Notes under the pieces: generated by a model
What the model was told of the DNA's origin: nothing
Databases searched by the model: none
Seen by the model: the letters and a program-made list of their open reading frames with translations, nothing else
Program-made: the position numbers and the translations under genes
Origin: Saccharomycopsis fibuligera x Saccharomycopsis cf. fibuligera
Taxonomy: Eukaryota > Ascomycota > Saccharomycetes > Ascoideales > Saccharomycopsidaceae
NCBI GenBank assembly: GCA_001936135.1
Contig: CP012818.1
Span: 1,054,001-1,118,000 of the forward strand
Reading direction: 5' to 3'
Length of the DNA stretch: 64,000 nucleotides
In this document: in pieces, positions 52,117 to 63,700 of the stretch
Layout of the letters: every line of letters begins with the position of its first letter
Position numbering within the stretch: position 1 is the first letter of the stretch

Positions 52117-54504
52117 TTAAATGCTTTCAGTAGTACTACTATCATCATCCTCGCTCATATCAACATCATCGTCCTCTCTCTCCTCCTGTTGCTGTTGATT
52201 CTTCTTCTTACTCGACTGCTTCTTCTTATTTGACCCGAAATACTCCTCGCTAGCATTCTCTTGTGCTTTTTTTCTATCATTTGCTCCGCTGGCATCATTC
52301 ACCTGTTCACTGGCCAACAATTCCTTATACTGTTTATCTCCTTCATCAAGAACATCCTGTTTAGTCTTCAAGAACTTAGCTAATGGGAAGTCGGAGAATT
52401 CAACTGAAGTCAAAGTCGGTTCATTAACTGGATCAAACCTGCTCAAATGATCTCTTTTCAATGATACAAACTTAGCATTTTCGTTAATTTTCGTAACCAA
52501 GTTGTTTACTTCTTTGATGAAGTAAATAATATTTCTATTCTTTCTGTGTACTGATGCATGCCTCTTGCTAAATTGTTTCAACTTCTTGGCAACAATAAAG
52601 GAAAACTCGGGGAAAGCTAACGAGTTAACATAAAGATACAAGTATTTTTGTAAGCTGTTCAAATAGTTATTGATGACGTATAATTGATACTCAGCGGTGT
52701 TGACAGAATTTTTAGAGACTTTTATACCTTGAGTAGTCATGTATGAACTGACTTGAATAACTTGAGAACCTTTCTTTTGATTACTTTTACCAGTGAAATT
52801 TTTGTTAAAGATACCAGATTCTAATAATTCAACATAGATGTTGAGTAATGGAATATAAGTTAAAGTTTGAGCAGATAAATGAGTCAATGACTTGAAAAGG
52901 TAAAATTTCAATGGAAAATATATTGGGCCAGCATTAAGTTTCATAGTACCAACAGCAATTTGCACCACTGGGTAAATTAATTCCTGCAAAGAACTTTGTT
53001 TTTTGTTGCCAGAAGTAGTAGTTTTACCACAAACATCACCCAACAATTTAGTCCAAAGATCAAGGGATTGAATAAATTGCCAGTTGTATACTAATCTGAG
53101 ATTTTTACTGTTATCATTTTCGTTTTTGATGTTGGAGTTGTTTTTCAAGAAATTTCTCAAGTGAATAGACAATTTTCTAATGTATTTGAAGGCCACTTGG
53201 TATGATAAATTGACGTCAATTTTGAATAAATCGACTAACCCAGCCTTCAAAAACTCCATCAACTTGTGTTTCTTGTAGGTAATCAAATCAGTTTCTGAGT
53301 TATCTAAAGATATCGAGGTTGGCAAAGTTAAAGATCTTTTCAAAAACCCTTCGTAACATGAATTTATTATAGTTTCCAAAATGTTGCTAGAGTACTCTTT
53401 GGATAGGTTCAATATAACAGAAAACACCAACACGTTCATGTCCAAAAACGAATCAACATTAACTTTTTCCGCAAGGGACTCTTGTTGGAATAAAGTGTCA
53501 TCGTCATCTTCAACATTTTTGGAAATATCTGAAGAAAGAATCAAAGAAGACCATAATCCAACCATGGATCCTACCAATCTTTTAATTAAAGTTCTAAAGG
53601 AAAGCAAATATGGGAAAACATCATAGATGGAAGACAAAGTCAACAAGATGAATCTCAAATTCAAATTAGTTTTAGAAATGTCACTTAATAATGTGATTAA
53701 AGAAAATGCGTGAGATTTCAAAACTGACGATAATTGCTTAATTTTTTCAGAACTTTTAACAAGACGTACTTGAATGTTTTGTTCCTTGTTGAATTTTGTT
53801 TGTAGTGGAAATAACTTGTGAATGGCCTTTGGCAATTTTTTCAAAGTTAAAAACAACAATTTATTAAAAACCGATTCTTTAGTGACAAAATACTTGTATT
53901 CGGATTCCATTGAAGAACCATCTTTGGATTCATTGATTTTAACTGCAGATTTGAATGCTTGAGTAACATTTTTGATTAATTTCAATGACGGCTTTTTTTC
54001 CAATTCTGTATCCCATTTCTTCACCAAGTCCAAGGTAACCTCAATCTTGTCATCATCGCCGCTTGTCTTAGCAGATTTTGAGACTTCTTCTTCTTCTTCT
54101 TCTTCCGCTGGTGCATCGGCATCACTTTCAGGATAATCTTCATCTACTTCATTATTGGCGTCGGCCAACTGGTCCAACTCATCAAAGATATCTTCATCTT
54201 TATCTTCTTCATCACTTTCCTCTTCTTCGGAAATATCCTCTTTCTTGTCTTTTGAAGCTAACCCTTTCTTGTCAATAACACCAAAATCTGTCTTTTCATC
54301 CTCACTATCACTTTCCACATCAAATGGATTCTCTTTAACTGGCTCTTCTACCGGATCATCTTGTTTAGAACCACTTGAGCGACCTTTGCCTCTTTTATGT
54401 TTAGCCAAAAGCTGCTTATGTTTCTTGGTTTCCTTTCTTTGGTCCAAGGTATGCTTAAGGTGCTTAGCCTGAAACTTCTTGGTAGACTTGCTGACTTTGG
54501 CCAT
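52117..54504 (-). CDS. NOC2: Ribosome biogenesis protein Noc2
   Basis: 795 residues with ATG at 54504; S. cerevisiae Noc2 is about 710. Noc2 pairs with Noc1 in the nucleolus and with Noc3 in the nucleoplasm to mature and export pre-60S particles. A basic Lys-rich N-terminus (MAKVSKSTKKFQAKHLK) is followed by an acidic stretch (about 55-145). The helical-repeat Noc2 domain includes RFILLTLSSIYDVFPYLLSFRTLIKRLVG, YKKHKLMEFLKAGLVDLFKID and QLIYPVVQIAVGTMKLNAGPIYFPLKFY-type blocks. The C-terminus is charged, with Lys-rich and Asp/Glu-rich runs. No introns seen. Confidence 0.95.
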   Translation of the reverse strand: MAKVSKSTKKFQAKHLKHTLDQRKETKKHKQLLAKHKRGKGRSSGSKQDDPVEEPVKENPFDVESDSEDEKTDFGVIDKKGLASKDKKEDISEEEESDEEDKDEDIFDELDQLADANNEVDEDYPESDADAPAEEEEEEEVSKSAKTSGDDDKIEVTLDLVKKWDTELEKKPSLKLIKNVTQAFKSAVKINESKDGSSMESEYKYFVTKESVFNKLLFLTLKKLPKAIHKLFPLQTKFNKEQNIQVRLVKSSEKIKQLSSVLKSHAFSLITLLSDISKTNLNLRFILLTLSSIYDVFPYLLSFRTLIKRLVGSMVGLWSSLILSSDISKNVEDDDDTLFQQESLAEKVNVDSFLDMNVLVFSVILNLSKEYSSNILETIINSCYEGFLKRSLTLPTSISLDNSETDLITYKKHKLMEFLKAGLVDLFKIDVNLSYQVAFKYIRKLSIHLRNFLKNNSNIKNENDNSKNLRLVYNWQFIQSLDLWTKLLGDVCGKTTTSGNKKQSSLQELIYPVVQIAVGTMKLNAGPIYFPLKFYLFKSLTHLSAQTLTYIPLLNIYVELLESGIFNKNFTGKSNQKKGSQVIQVSSYMTTQGIKVSKNSVNTAEYQLYVINNYLNSLQKYLYLYVNSLAFPEFSFIVAKKLKQFSKRHASVHRKNRNIIYFIKEVNNLVTKINENAKFVSLKRDHLSRFDPVNEPTLTSVEFSDFPLAKFLKTKQDVLDEGDKQYKELLASEQVNDASGANDRKKAQENASEEYFGSNKKKQSSKKKNQQQQEEREDDDVDMSEDDDSSTTESI

Positions 54505-55050
54505 GATTTGATGTATTGGGAGTTTTGTATTCTAAAGTATATAGTACTATCCCTGGATTTTGTCAAGCTCTATTAATAAGTTCTCTTCATTCCATTATCA
54601 TCACTATATCAACAGTAATAAAAAAAAATTTTTTTTAATTCTCAGTGCAAATTGTGCATGAGATGACCATTACCCGCATATAGCGGAAAAAAATATTTTT
54701 CTTCACCGCCCTGCCGGAAGGGCCACCGTCGATTCCGGCCAATTATTTACGGAAAATGACGGAAAGTTAACGGAACGACAAATTTCCGGGCAGGGAGGCC
54801 ATTGCTGGCAGACGAGACTGGACATCAGCGAAGACGACGACGACGAAGATGAGGATAGTGATGAAGAGAACCTCAGTAATGAGAAGCACCAAGCGCCTTT
54901 TGGCAAAGATTGAAATAGGTTATAGCAGAGTCACTGGTCATTGGCTGCAGTATTTCATCCATAGTGGAAACTTTGCAGTTTGGCTTAGTTCTCAACCCAC
55001 TACTCACTGGTTTAGCATCCATCAATCCAGTTACACCCCCATCCCATCCA
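54505..55050. other. Upstream region of the 1371-residue gene
   Basis: About 0.55 kb between divergent genes. An ATG-less frame of 83 codons (54662-54910) on the plus strand includes an acidic run (EDDDDEDEDSDEE) and could be an exon. The frame of the downstream gene is open back to 54919, also without ATG. Confidence 0.4.
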
Positions 55051-58000
55051 ATGGGAAGACGATCGCTGGTTAACGGACTGGGGGGCTCCTCCACATCCAC
55101 GTCAACATCGACATCCACAGCAGCTCTAACAGTGGATCGTCTTACTGCTGCTCAAGATCATGATCAAGTAGCGGCTCCAGGGCAAGCCTCGTTGTTGTCG
55201 AAGCCAAGAACAGTGAAACGAGATCCCGGCTATAGAAACTCAGGTGCCGTTCCTCCAAGATCCGCTATTCCAAAGAGAAATCTCAGGTCATCGTTAATCT
55301 CCAATTTACCGCCCAATAACCCCTACAGTAAAGGCATCGGTAGAAATAATGAAAATGATAGAAACAGTAATAACACTGATACTAGTTCATCTCAGAGAAG
55401 AATAGACAAGTCATTGGTGTCGACTTTGAAAGATGATTCAGCAATGGTTAATGACGATTACATGTTCAATTTTGACCGGCGGCTAATTCTGACCGGAAGT
55501 GCCGCTGCTGCTGACTGTGCTGTTGGCCCTGGTCATATTGGTCAACAAGAGTTTCAACTCCTCAATGAAGCGTCCATACCAGTTGTGTATAATGAATTAC
55601 CCAATGATAAAATATTCACAACAAGTGCAAATGTGGTAAATTTAGCCGGTGTTGGTTATGTCGATGCTGGTGCTGACGTCGATGCTGATGCTGATGAAGA
55701 TCTACTGACTTCAATAGCACCAAAAAAAAATGACTCCATCGCAGATCAGGAACTCCTATCAGAAAAAAAAAACATAACCATCAAAAATGTTTTCAAAGAT
55801 AATGGAGCAGAAACGATAACCACTAAAAAAGGCACCAAGATTATTAAACCACACAGAATAAATTTGAGAAGACCTTCAACTAGAGAAAAACACAGTGCAG
55901 ATCAGTATCATGATTATAGTCTTCACCAGAAACAGCGCAAGTCCAAGCGGTCAATGCAAAGCATTACTAGAGATCTAGAGGATACTAATGATCCATTACA
56001 AGATGACGTTTATTCAAGATATCACAAGTCTAAGTTGAAGATTGAAAAAAGTTTCGCGAATGTTGACAAGGCCAAATTTTTGGATGATGTGGTGAACATC
56101 AATACTTATTTCAATGAACTTGTTAACCTTCTTAATAATGACTCAAGATCAGTTTCTACTAGCTATGTCAACTACTTGATAAATTTCTCACTAGTGGCAT
56201 CTGGTAAGGCTTCGAGTTATGAGCAACAGCAGGTAAATTCACTATATTCAATTGAGTATTCAAGTTCGTCATCATTCATTATATCATATATTAATTATTA
56301 CCACTTCAAAATTCAGTACAGAAATGAAAAATGCCCAAACTACTTAAAATTAGTACGGCTTCTAGATAATAACTACGATCCTAATGGAGATCAACCTGAT
56401 GTAAGTGGAGGTGTGAATGGCAGTGGTGGGTTTCCCAATCATGGAATATCTGAAAAAAACCAGTACAATAGTTTTCGCCATCTTTTACAAAAAAATGAAA
56501 AGTATAGGGAAGACTTCAAAAATTGTCTTTTAAATGAAAAAGGCTACGAGGAACAGTTTATGTATGGCAAAATGAGAATAAACTCGAGCACTAATTTTAA
56601 AATCGAAAATTATGAAAATATTAAGGATCCGGATACACTAAAAGGTAAAGGCAATGAAGTATTTAATAGCTTTCTGAATTTTCAGCGACTATTAGTTGAT
56701 CCAGTTAGCGAAGCGGAAATTAAAGATAAGTCAAAACTGTACGTCTCTGCCAAGCTTCAAGAGAATTTAAACTACTCTGCAGACAGGCTCTTGAGCCCAC
56801 TTAATCTTCACGAGACTGTATATCCTATTAGTATAACTTCAAAAGATAAGGCAATTTTGAAAGTATTGAAAAAACTTTCATATGTTAATCCTCAAGTAAT
56901 GCAAGTTCTTGAAAAAATATCGCTACAAGAATCGCAAGATGGTAATGATAGTGACAACAAAAATAATATATCGGTATATCAGCAGAATTTGGCCAATTTC
57001 AAACTATTACACAACATTACTGCTTATTTGTCAAAAATCACCTTATTCACTTTATACGAAACTTTTAAATTATTAAAGTTTTTTCAGGGTTTGTGGAATT
57101 ACCGTAACGAGTATTTGTCATTCATTAGAACCAGAGAACACCAATCCATTGTAAAGCAGTCACAAATGCAAACGCAAACTCAAAAGAAATCACAACCATT
57201 AGTGTCTAAGTATAAACGCAAATTAGGGGCAAAATCTTCTTCAACAACGTCATTCAACAATAACAAGTTTGAAAACTTTGATTATTTTAATTTTTGCCTC
57301 TCTGATCCAGAACCAGAACTAGGATATGATACTGCTGCCACTAGATATCATACCTATAATAGTAATAATGTTTTAGATGATGATGAGAGCAGTAGTGATC
57401 AGTATTCAGACCCAGAAATTAACACTACTTTTGAAGACTTAAGAGCCAAACGAAGTCGTATCAATAAGAAAAAATATCTTAATCATTATAAGATGCTTCA
57501 TGATTATCATGATACAACTGGTGGTTATAATGATTATGGCAATAATCCTAATGACGATTTCAATGATAGCGTTTATGATAGTGATAGTGATAATCATGAC
57601 GACAATTATGATAAGACAGGAAATGGGACAGGTCCCTTCGCAGCACCTAATACAAATAGGTTTGTTATTAACACCGGTGAGTTTACTAAAGTTGTATTTG
57701 ATCCAAGATTTGGCTCCCAGTTTTTCAATGTGGAGGAGTTTAAAAATCTTGAGGAGAAAATGAAAGAGAAAGGGAAAGGGAAGGAAAATGAGAAGCTGGA
57801 ATTGGGATTGGGTAGTGTTCCTAATGAAGCTGCGGAAACAAGAACTCAGTCAGGAGGTGAAAGTACTATTGGTGGTAATTATGATAATGATAATGATGGC
57901 AATGACGAAAATCCTAGAAATGAAGATAAAAAGGTACTCCAAGGGCCACATAAATTGCAAAGTGAAAATAACAAGAGAACTATTGATGATGGCACTAACA

Positions 58001-58804
58001 AAATCCCAGCACAGCTTGACAATCATGCTAATGTTGCGGATAATGATACTGCTATGAACAGTACTGGGAAACGTGAGACCGAAGTTTTTCTAAACACCAG
58101 TCAAAGCACCATCCCTGATGAATTTCAACATCGAGAACTTTCTGCATCATTGTCATCACATTCGAAGCAAAAATCAGAGTTTCCCATCTCTACTATTCTT
58201 CCCATTGTTCAAGACACCTATGCAGAAACTGACACTGAAGAAATGGACACAGATATACATAGTATGAACATGAATGATGTCAGCCTTTCAACTCAGCGTT
58301 CATTAGCAACAACTAGAGCATTGAAGGAGAAAATGGTACCACGGGAAATTTTTGACTCTTATGAAGATACATCAGCCCCCTTAGTTGAAAAAGAATATGT
58401 TCAGCAATTTTTAACTAAGGCCAAGCCTGAGTTAAGAAAACGAGGCCGAAAGAGAAAGTTGAGTTCTAGCGTTGGCTCCTTTTCTTCCACTGCTACTGTT
58501 TTGAATAAGCAAGGTTGGAAATTAGGAGATGATCAACAGTATGATAGCCAAAATGATAATTGTCAAAATAGTGATGAGCAAAGAAACTTTGTGATTACTG
58601 ATAGTGGTGATGGAAATAATGGAGCAAGTTTTGCCAGAAATGAAAATAGCTTCAATGATAGATATACAAGTAAAGATGGTAGTAAAAGAATTATTGGCAA
58701 AATTTCAGAAACTTTAAAAAGTTGGTTATCTCCGAAAAGCAGTCATATAATGGCAACAACAACAAAAACAACATCCACAACTAGCAATGTTAATATTGAA
58801 GAGA

Positions 58805-58840
<36 letters not shown>

Positions 58841-59166
58841 GTGCAAATTGGTCGAGGGATAATGCCTTCATTGTTTCATATGGTGTCAATGATGTCAAAG
58901 ATACTAATGACTTTGGAAATGCCAATTCAGAAGACCAAGAGCCAGAAAGTGCGGAGCAGTCCAATTGTGAAAGGCTGTTGAATAAAAAACCTTTGGTGCA
59001 ACAGCAAAAGCAACAGCCAGAAGAGATAGAAAAACAAGAAGAGACTGACTTACCCCGAAGATTAAGAGGCAGAGGCATAACTAGAGTCAATTATAATGAG
59101 ACCATTCTAAGCTATGAAAGATCAGCTGGTCGCCATGTGAATTCTGGCAAACCAAAACGAAAGTAA
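55051..59166 (+). CDS. Unrecognised 1371-residue chromatin-type protein
   Basis: Placed from the first in-frame ATG (55051); 44 codons upstream are open but without ATG, so a 5' exon is possible. The protein is mostly disordered: Ser/Thr-rich N-terminus, several Asn/Asp-rich stretches, and a Asp-rich run near residue 1255. A more ordered central part (about 340-690) has hydrophobic helices (FLDDVVNINTYFNELVNLL, YVNPQVMQVLEKISL, ITAYLSKITLFTLYETFKLL). The C-terminal third has an AT-hook-like RKRGRKRK near residue 1130, and the tail ends with RRLRGRGITRVNY. These basic patches beside acidic ones suggest a nuclear or DNA-associated protein, which is inference. I could not assign a family. Confidence 0.75.
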
Positions 59167-59545
59167 CAATTTGAGAAGCAGCAGCGGCAAAAGAAAAAGA
59201 TTGGAAGAAAGAAGAAGGGGTTGCAGAAAGAGGAGAGAAAAAGAGAAGATCAATATGTTATTGAACTGATATTACCAAAATCAATTAATGAGAATAAAGA
59301 CTGGTATGTTTTAGAAGCTCCAGGATCATACTACTGAGTAGCTTGTGTATAATAATAATATGAGTTGTATAAATTCTTAATTCATAGTTATAATAATACG
59401 ATATTCATGATTTATGCATTAGATTTATGTTGTAGAGAATATGAATTGTGAAGAAAGAAAAACTAGGTATCATTTTCAGAAAAAGAAAGAAGTAATAGTA
59501 TAAAATAAAATAACATTAGATAAATTAATATAAAAATGAGTGACA
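59167..59545. other. Convergent intergenic region
   Basis: 379 bp between the unrecognised gene and PLP1, AT-rich, no gene seen. Confidence 0.6.
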
Positions 59546-60277
59546 TTAATCAAAAAAATCGTCATCACTGTCGTCATTACCACCATTATCTGTTTCGTTA
59601 TTGCCTTGCCCCAATTTTGATTGCGATTTACCAACAGAATTTATATTAATGGACCGTTTTTCTAACACATAAACACTGTACAAATAATGTTCTAATAAAG
59701 AAATATCAAAATCATTAGTTTTTGGATCGTATTGTAACTTGTCAAGCCCCACCAATCTTCCAACTTCTTTACCATTAACATAAGAAAGCAAACACGGTAA
59801 CACCTTGATTTTTAGCCGATCAATAAGAAAGGCACAACTCGTAGCATCAATAAACACAAATTTTGTGCTTGGATGTTTTCTTGCCAACGCCAGTAGTTTG
59901 TTATTAAGTACTAGACAAGTTTTGAACTGATCTTGATAAAAATGGATAACAATAGATTCGGCGCTAGCTGCTAAATTCATTAACGTTGCTTCGCTGGATA
60001 CATGTACCAAAAACCCAGCATCTGGATCCTCAGTTAGCCGCTTTCTGGTGTTAGATAAATCTTTAGATAGTTGTTCTAGTCTTTTCTCTCTATAGCCATC
60101 GAAAAACTGATTTTTTTCGAGATCATCTTCTAATTGCTGCAAGATCTCAGAATCGCTGAGGTCTGCATCGGAATCATCATTAATGTTGTTCTTGTTATCA
60201 TAGGTTTCACAATACTCTGACTGCAAACGTTGGTCCACCAACCGATCCTGATACTCTTCGGCTAAACGGTGTTCCAT
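59546..60277 (-). CDS. PLP1: Phosducin-like thioredoxin-fold protein Plp1
   Basis: 243 residues with ATG at 60277; near the ~230 of S. cerevisiae Plp1. Plp1 (TXNDC9-like) is a cytosolic cofactor of the CCT chaperonin in tubulin folding. An acidic helical N-terminus (DSEILQQLEDDLEKN) leads to the family motif YREKRLEQLSKDL, then a thioredoxin-like domain (about 100-215) with IVIHFYQDQFKTCLVLNNKL. The usual catalytic CXXC is reduced to a single Cys, as expected for this non-redox family. KFVFIDATSCAFLIDRLKIKVLPCLLSYVNGKEV matches the family core. The C-terminus is Asp-rich. Confidence 0.92.
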   Translation of the reverse strand: MEHRLAEEYQDRLVDQRLQSEYCETYDNKNNINDDSDADLSDSEILQQLEDDLEKNQFFDGYREKRLEQLSKDLSNTRKRLTEDPDAGFLVHVSSEATLMNLAASAESIVIHFYQDQFKTCLVLNNKLLALARKHPSTKFVFIDATSCAFLIDRLKIKVLPCLLSYVNGKEVGRLVGLDKLQYDPKTNDFDISLLEHYLYSVYVLEKRSININSVGKSQSKLGQGNNETDNGGNDDSDDDFFD

Positions 60278-60734
60278 TTTCGATAATAGTTATGTAAGAT
60301 ATTGCTATTTAGGATCCTGTCACACATTGCACATGCTAAAACAAGATCTGTCTTATTCTGTCTCTGCTTTGTTTTTGTTTGTATTTTTTCGCTAATTTCT
60401 ATTCCTCCATAATGGTATATGCGTGTACTAGTATTGCCATACAGATAATGTGACTCGGGAAGATTTGTTTACGTTTTTCCAAAAAAGTAAAAGAAAACAA
60501 GCAAAAAAACAAAAATAAACAAAACACAACAAGACAAGACAAAAGTGCAGAAATCAAGTGTTTTTTCCTCCCAAAAAATCTCGATCTTGTATCCAGGTTC
60601 AGAAACCAGTGATTTGTTTTCTCTGTGACATAAACAGTTACTCGTACATTCAAGAGTCTTTTTTTGCTGTTTAGGGTATTTAAGTAACAACACCATCATT
60701 CTATATACATAAAAAAACAGGAATTGAGACGGTT
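60278..60734. promoter_or_regulatory. Divergent PLP1 / 1028-residue gene promoter region
   Basis: 457 bp with AT-rich tracts; no specific site is identified. Confidence 0.5.
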
Positions 60735-63700
60735 ATGTCAGACTTCTCTCCTATCCCCTTGGACTCAATCAAGAAGCAGTTCTTGTCCTACTTGGACAAC
60801 AACAACAATCAGGATGGAAAAGAAAATATCCGCACAGACAGCCATACCCATAAAATTAACCAGCTAAGAAGTCCAGAATCTGGAAAAGAACCATTGGTAT
60901 CACCAACACGTTCATCTTCACAATCTAGATCACAGTCACAGTCACCACCAAAAAGATTTTCACCAACAATCAAATTGAAGAGTAACCCAACAACTGGAAT
61001 TAATACATTGTCACCATTGAATAATAGTGATGTCAACTTATTAAGAGCAGGACCGAAACTGCAATCTTTGTCTAAAATTTTTAAAACGGATTTGAGCTCA
61101 CAATCTACGAAGAATCTTCAGGGGACAAATAATAATAGCCGATGCAATAGTGCCAGCAGTAGTGGTAGTAGTAATGGTACTACTATCAATAAATCCACTA
61201 CAAGTACTGTGTTCAGCCACAGCTCATCTTCAGGAGAAAAATCTTCAATATATCAGCTTCCAAACAGCGACTCCAAATCATCGCTTAATTTTGATCGTGA
61301 AAAAAAAGTACTTCAAATGGCAGGATACAGTCAAAAACTAAGTACATCAGTGTTAGATGAATTGAATAAAAAAGCTGAACAATATACTACTGGATTAGAG
61401 CAAAAAAACTCGCCGATCAAATCTCCAGATCAAAAACTTAGTAATGCAACCTCTATTGAAAGAAGATTCCAAACTATTCATCAAAAAAATTTCAATAGAA
61501 TGGACTCGATAACAAATCACTACAGTGCTATAAGAAGACGCAGAGAAATGCAAGAAGCTAGAAAACGGGAAGTTCAAGCAAAAGTTAGGCAAGAAAAGAT
61601 GGCATCTTCTACTGATTCGATGCCAAGAACAGAGATTGAAGTTGAAGTGAGTCCAGAACCAAAACCAAAACCAGCAGCGAAGCGTCAAGCTGAAAATGAA
61701 GCTGAAAATGAAGCTGAAAATGAAGCTGAAAATGAAGCTGGTGAAGGTGATGTAACAAATATTAAATCCCAACAACATGAAGAAGAAGAAGAAGCTATCA
61801 AAACGCCCGTAAAGGATAACTCAAAACGTCTCTCTAATGTTCAGTTGAGTAGTGCTTCAAAGAGAAGAAGAACGTTATATGGACCAAGAGAAGTTCCTGA
61901 AAGTTTCAAGTCGCCTAGTAGAATCAAACCAGATTCAAAAACAGATGGCAACCATGATCATAATATTGACAAAGACGAAACAGGCCAAAATAATGATATG
62001 CAGCCGATCCCATTTATTGACAACAGTAATAAAGATGAGTCCAATAATCAAGAGCAATCTGATACCAAGAACTGTGATAACAAATTTGAAGAGCTTGATA
62101 AGCACACGGAACAATCTCAACAACTTACTGCTCAAGAAGAAAATAATCCAGATAATAATTATGATGATCAAATCAGTAAACCTGAAGAGACAAAGGCAGC
62201 TAGATCGAAATTTGACGAGGTAGAAAAACAAGTTGAAGATATCTTAGGTGATCTATCAAGTGAAAATGCTATGGTGAAAAGTCAGTCTGCTATATTGAGA
62301 GATTTTATTAACGATAAAAAAATACCCCATCAAGCTCAGCATTACAATCCAGACCATACAGATCATCCAATAGAACCTCTTAGAATCTCATCTCACAGAA
62401 ACATATTGTCTAAAAATACTTTACTCAAGAATGAAGTACCAGCATCATCTAAAGTGTTTAATAGACCTGTGCTGGCAAATCCCATTGCTTCTCTTTCGGG
62501 AAATCCATTCGCTGCAACTACACCGTTCTCCAATGATGATGATATTTCAATGATGAAGATGGATGCCACGATGATGGTTCAAGATGCCACAAAGATGGAC
62601 ATTACTATGGTGAAGGACAATTTTAGTAGCAATTACAATAATGCAAATAGCAATGCTAATGCTCCTTCTAATGCTAATGCGAATGATCATAACAATATTT
62701 ATAGCACTAATCCACCAGATGAATCAGCAATGGATATTACTATGGATAAAATGAATGCTACTATTGTGCATGACAACGATTTTAAACAATCAAAGAACAA
62801 TTTTATCAAGATGAAGCCAATTCTTGAAAGTGAAGTTGCTAATAAAGGAGCACAAGATGACCAAATTACTGCAACAGAACAAAAACCAAAAGTACAGATA
62901 CCCACTTCAAAACCATCAACTAGCTTGCATAGTTATATCAGTGGCTCCAAAACTATGGCTAATAGAAAAATTAATCCTAGTTCTGAAACTCCTCGATCTT
63001 ATTTCAGTAATTCCAAATCATTGAATGCAAGCTCGAGACTCACAAGTAGCAGCAGCACAAATAGCAACAGCAGCACGAGTAGCAACAGCAGCACGAATAG
63101 CAACAACAACAATGTACAGTCTTTTGGATTTGCCAGACCACTAAATAGAAGTAATACTAGATCACAAAGTAACTTAAGACAGGAAAGACCTGTTATTCAG
63201 GGAACAATTAGACCAGCAAGAAGCAACACCAATTTAAGACATGTTAGTTCTAATTCATCGTTAAATAAAGCATCAATGACATCTGTATCTTCAGCAGCTC
63301 AGCCTACTTCTGCATCATTGTCTAGGAAATCTTCAATTCCAAGATTTTTACAACCAACAGCTGCATCACTCAGCAGGCAATCATCAAGAACTAGTCTTAA
63401 TGGCTCTGTTTCTGATACCGCCTCAGCGCTGGTGACTTCTTCTTCCATTCCATCTACTGCTACCACAGCAGCTAAACATGCAGCAGCTGGTAGAAGCTCA
63501 TCTGACTCAATAAATCCAACCATCCGTTCAACAACGTCAAATTCCACCATAACTCAAAGCTCAGGAAAATTGAGCACACAAAAGCAGCCAATTAAAAATA
63601 GAACAATACATCTGATTTATTCCGGGGGTAGACAGCATTTCACTGGTTCAACGGGATTTTTTAAGTCTAAAAACTCCTCTAATTCAAGTTCTGCTTCAAG

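Noticed and set aside
54849-55073. 74-codon plus frame starting at ATG 54849
   Set aside because: Overlaps the start of the 1371-residue frame in another phase and has no homology.
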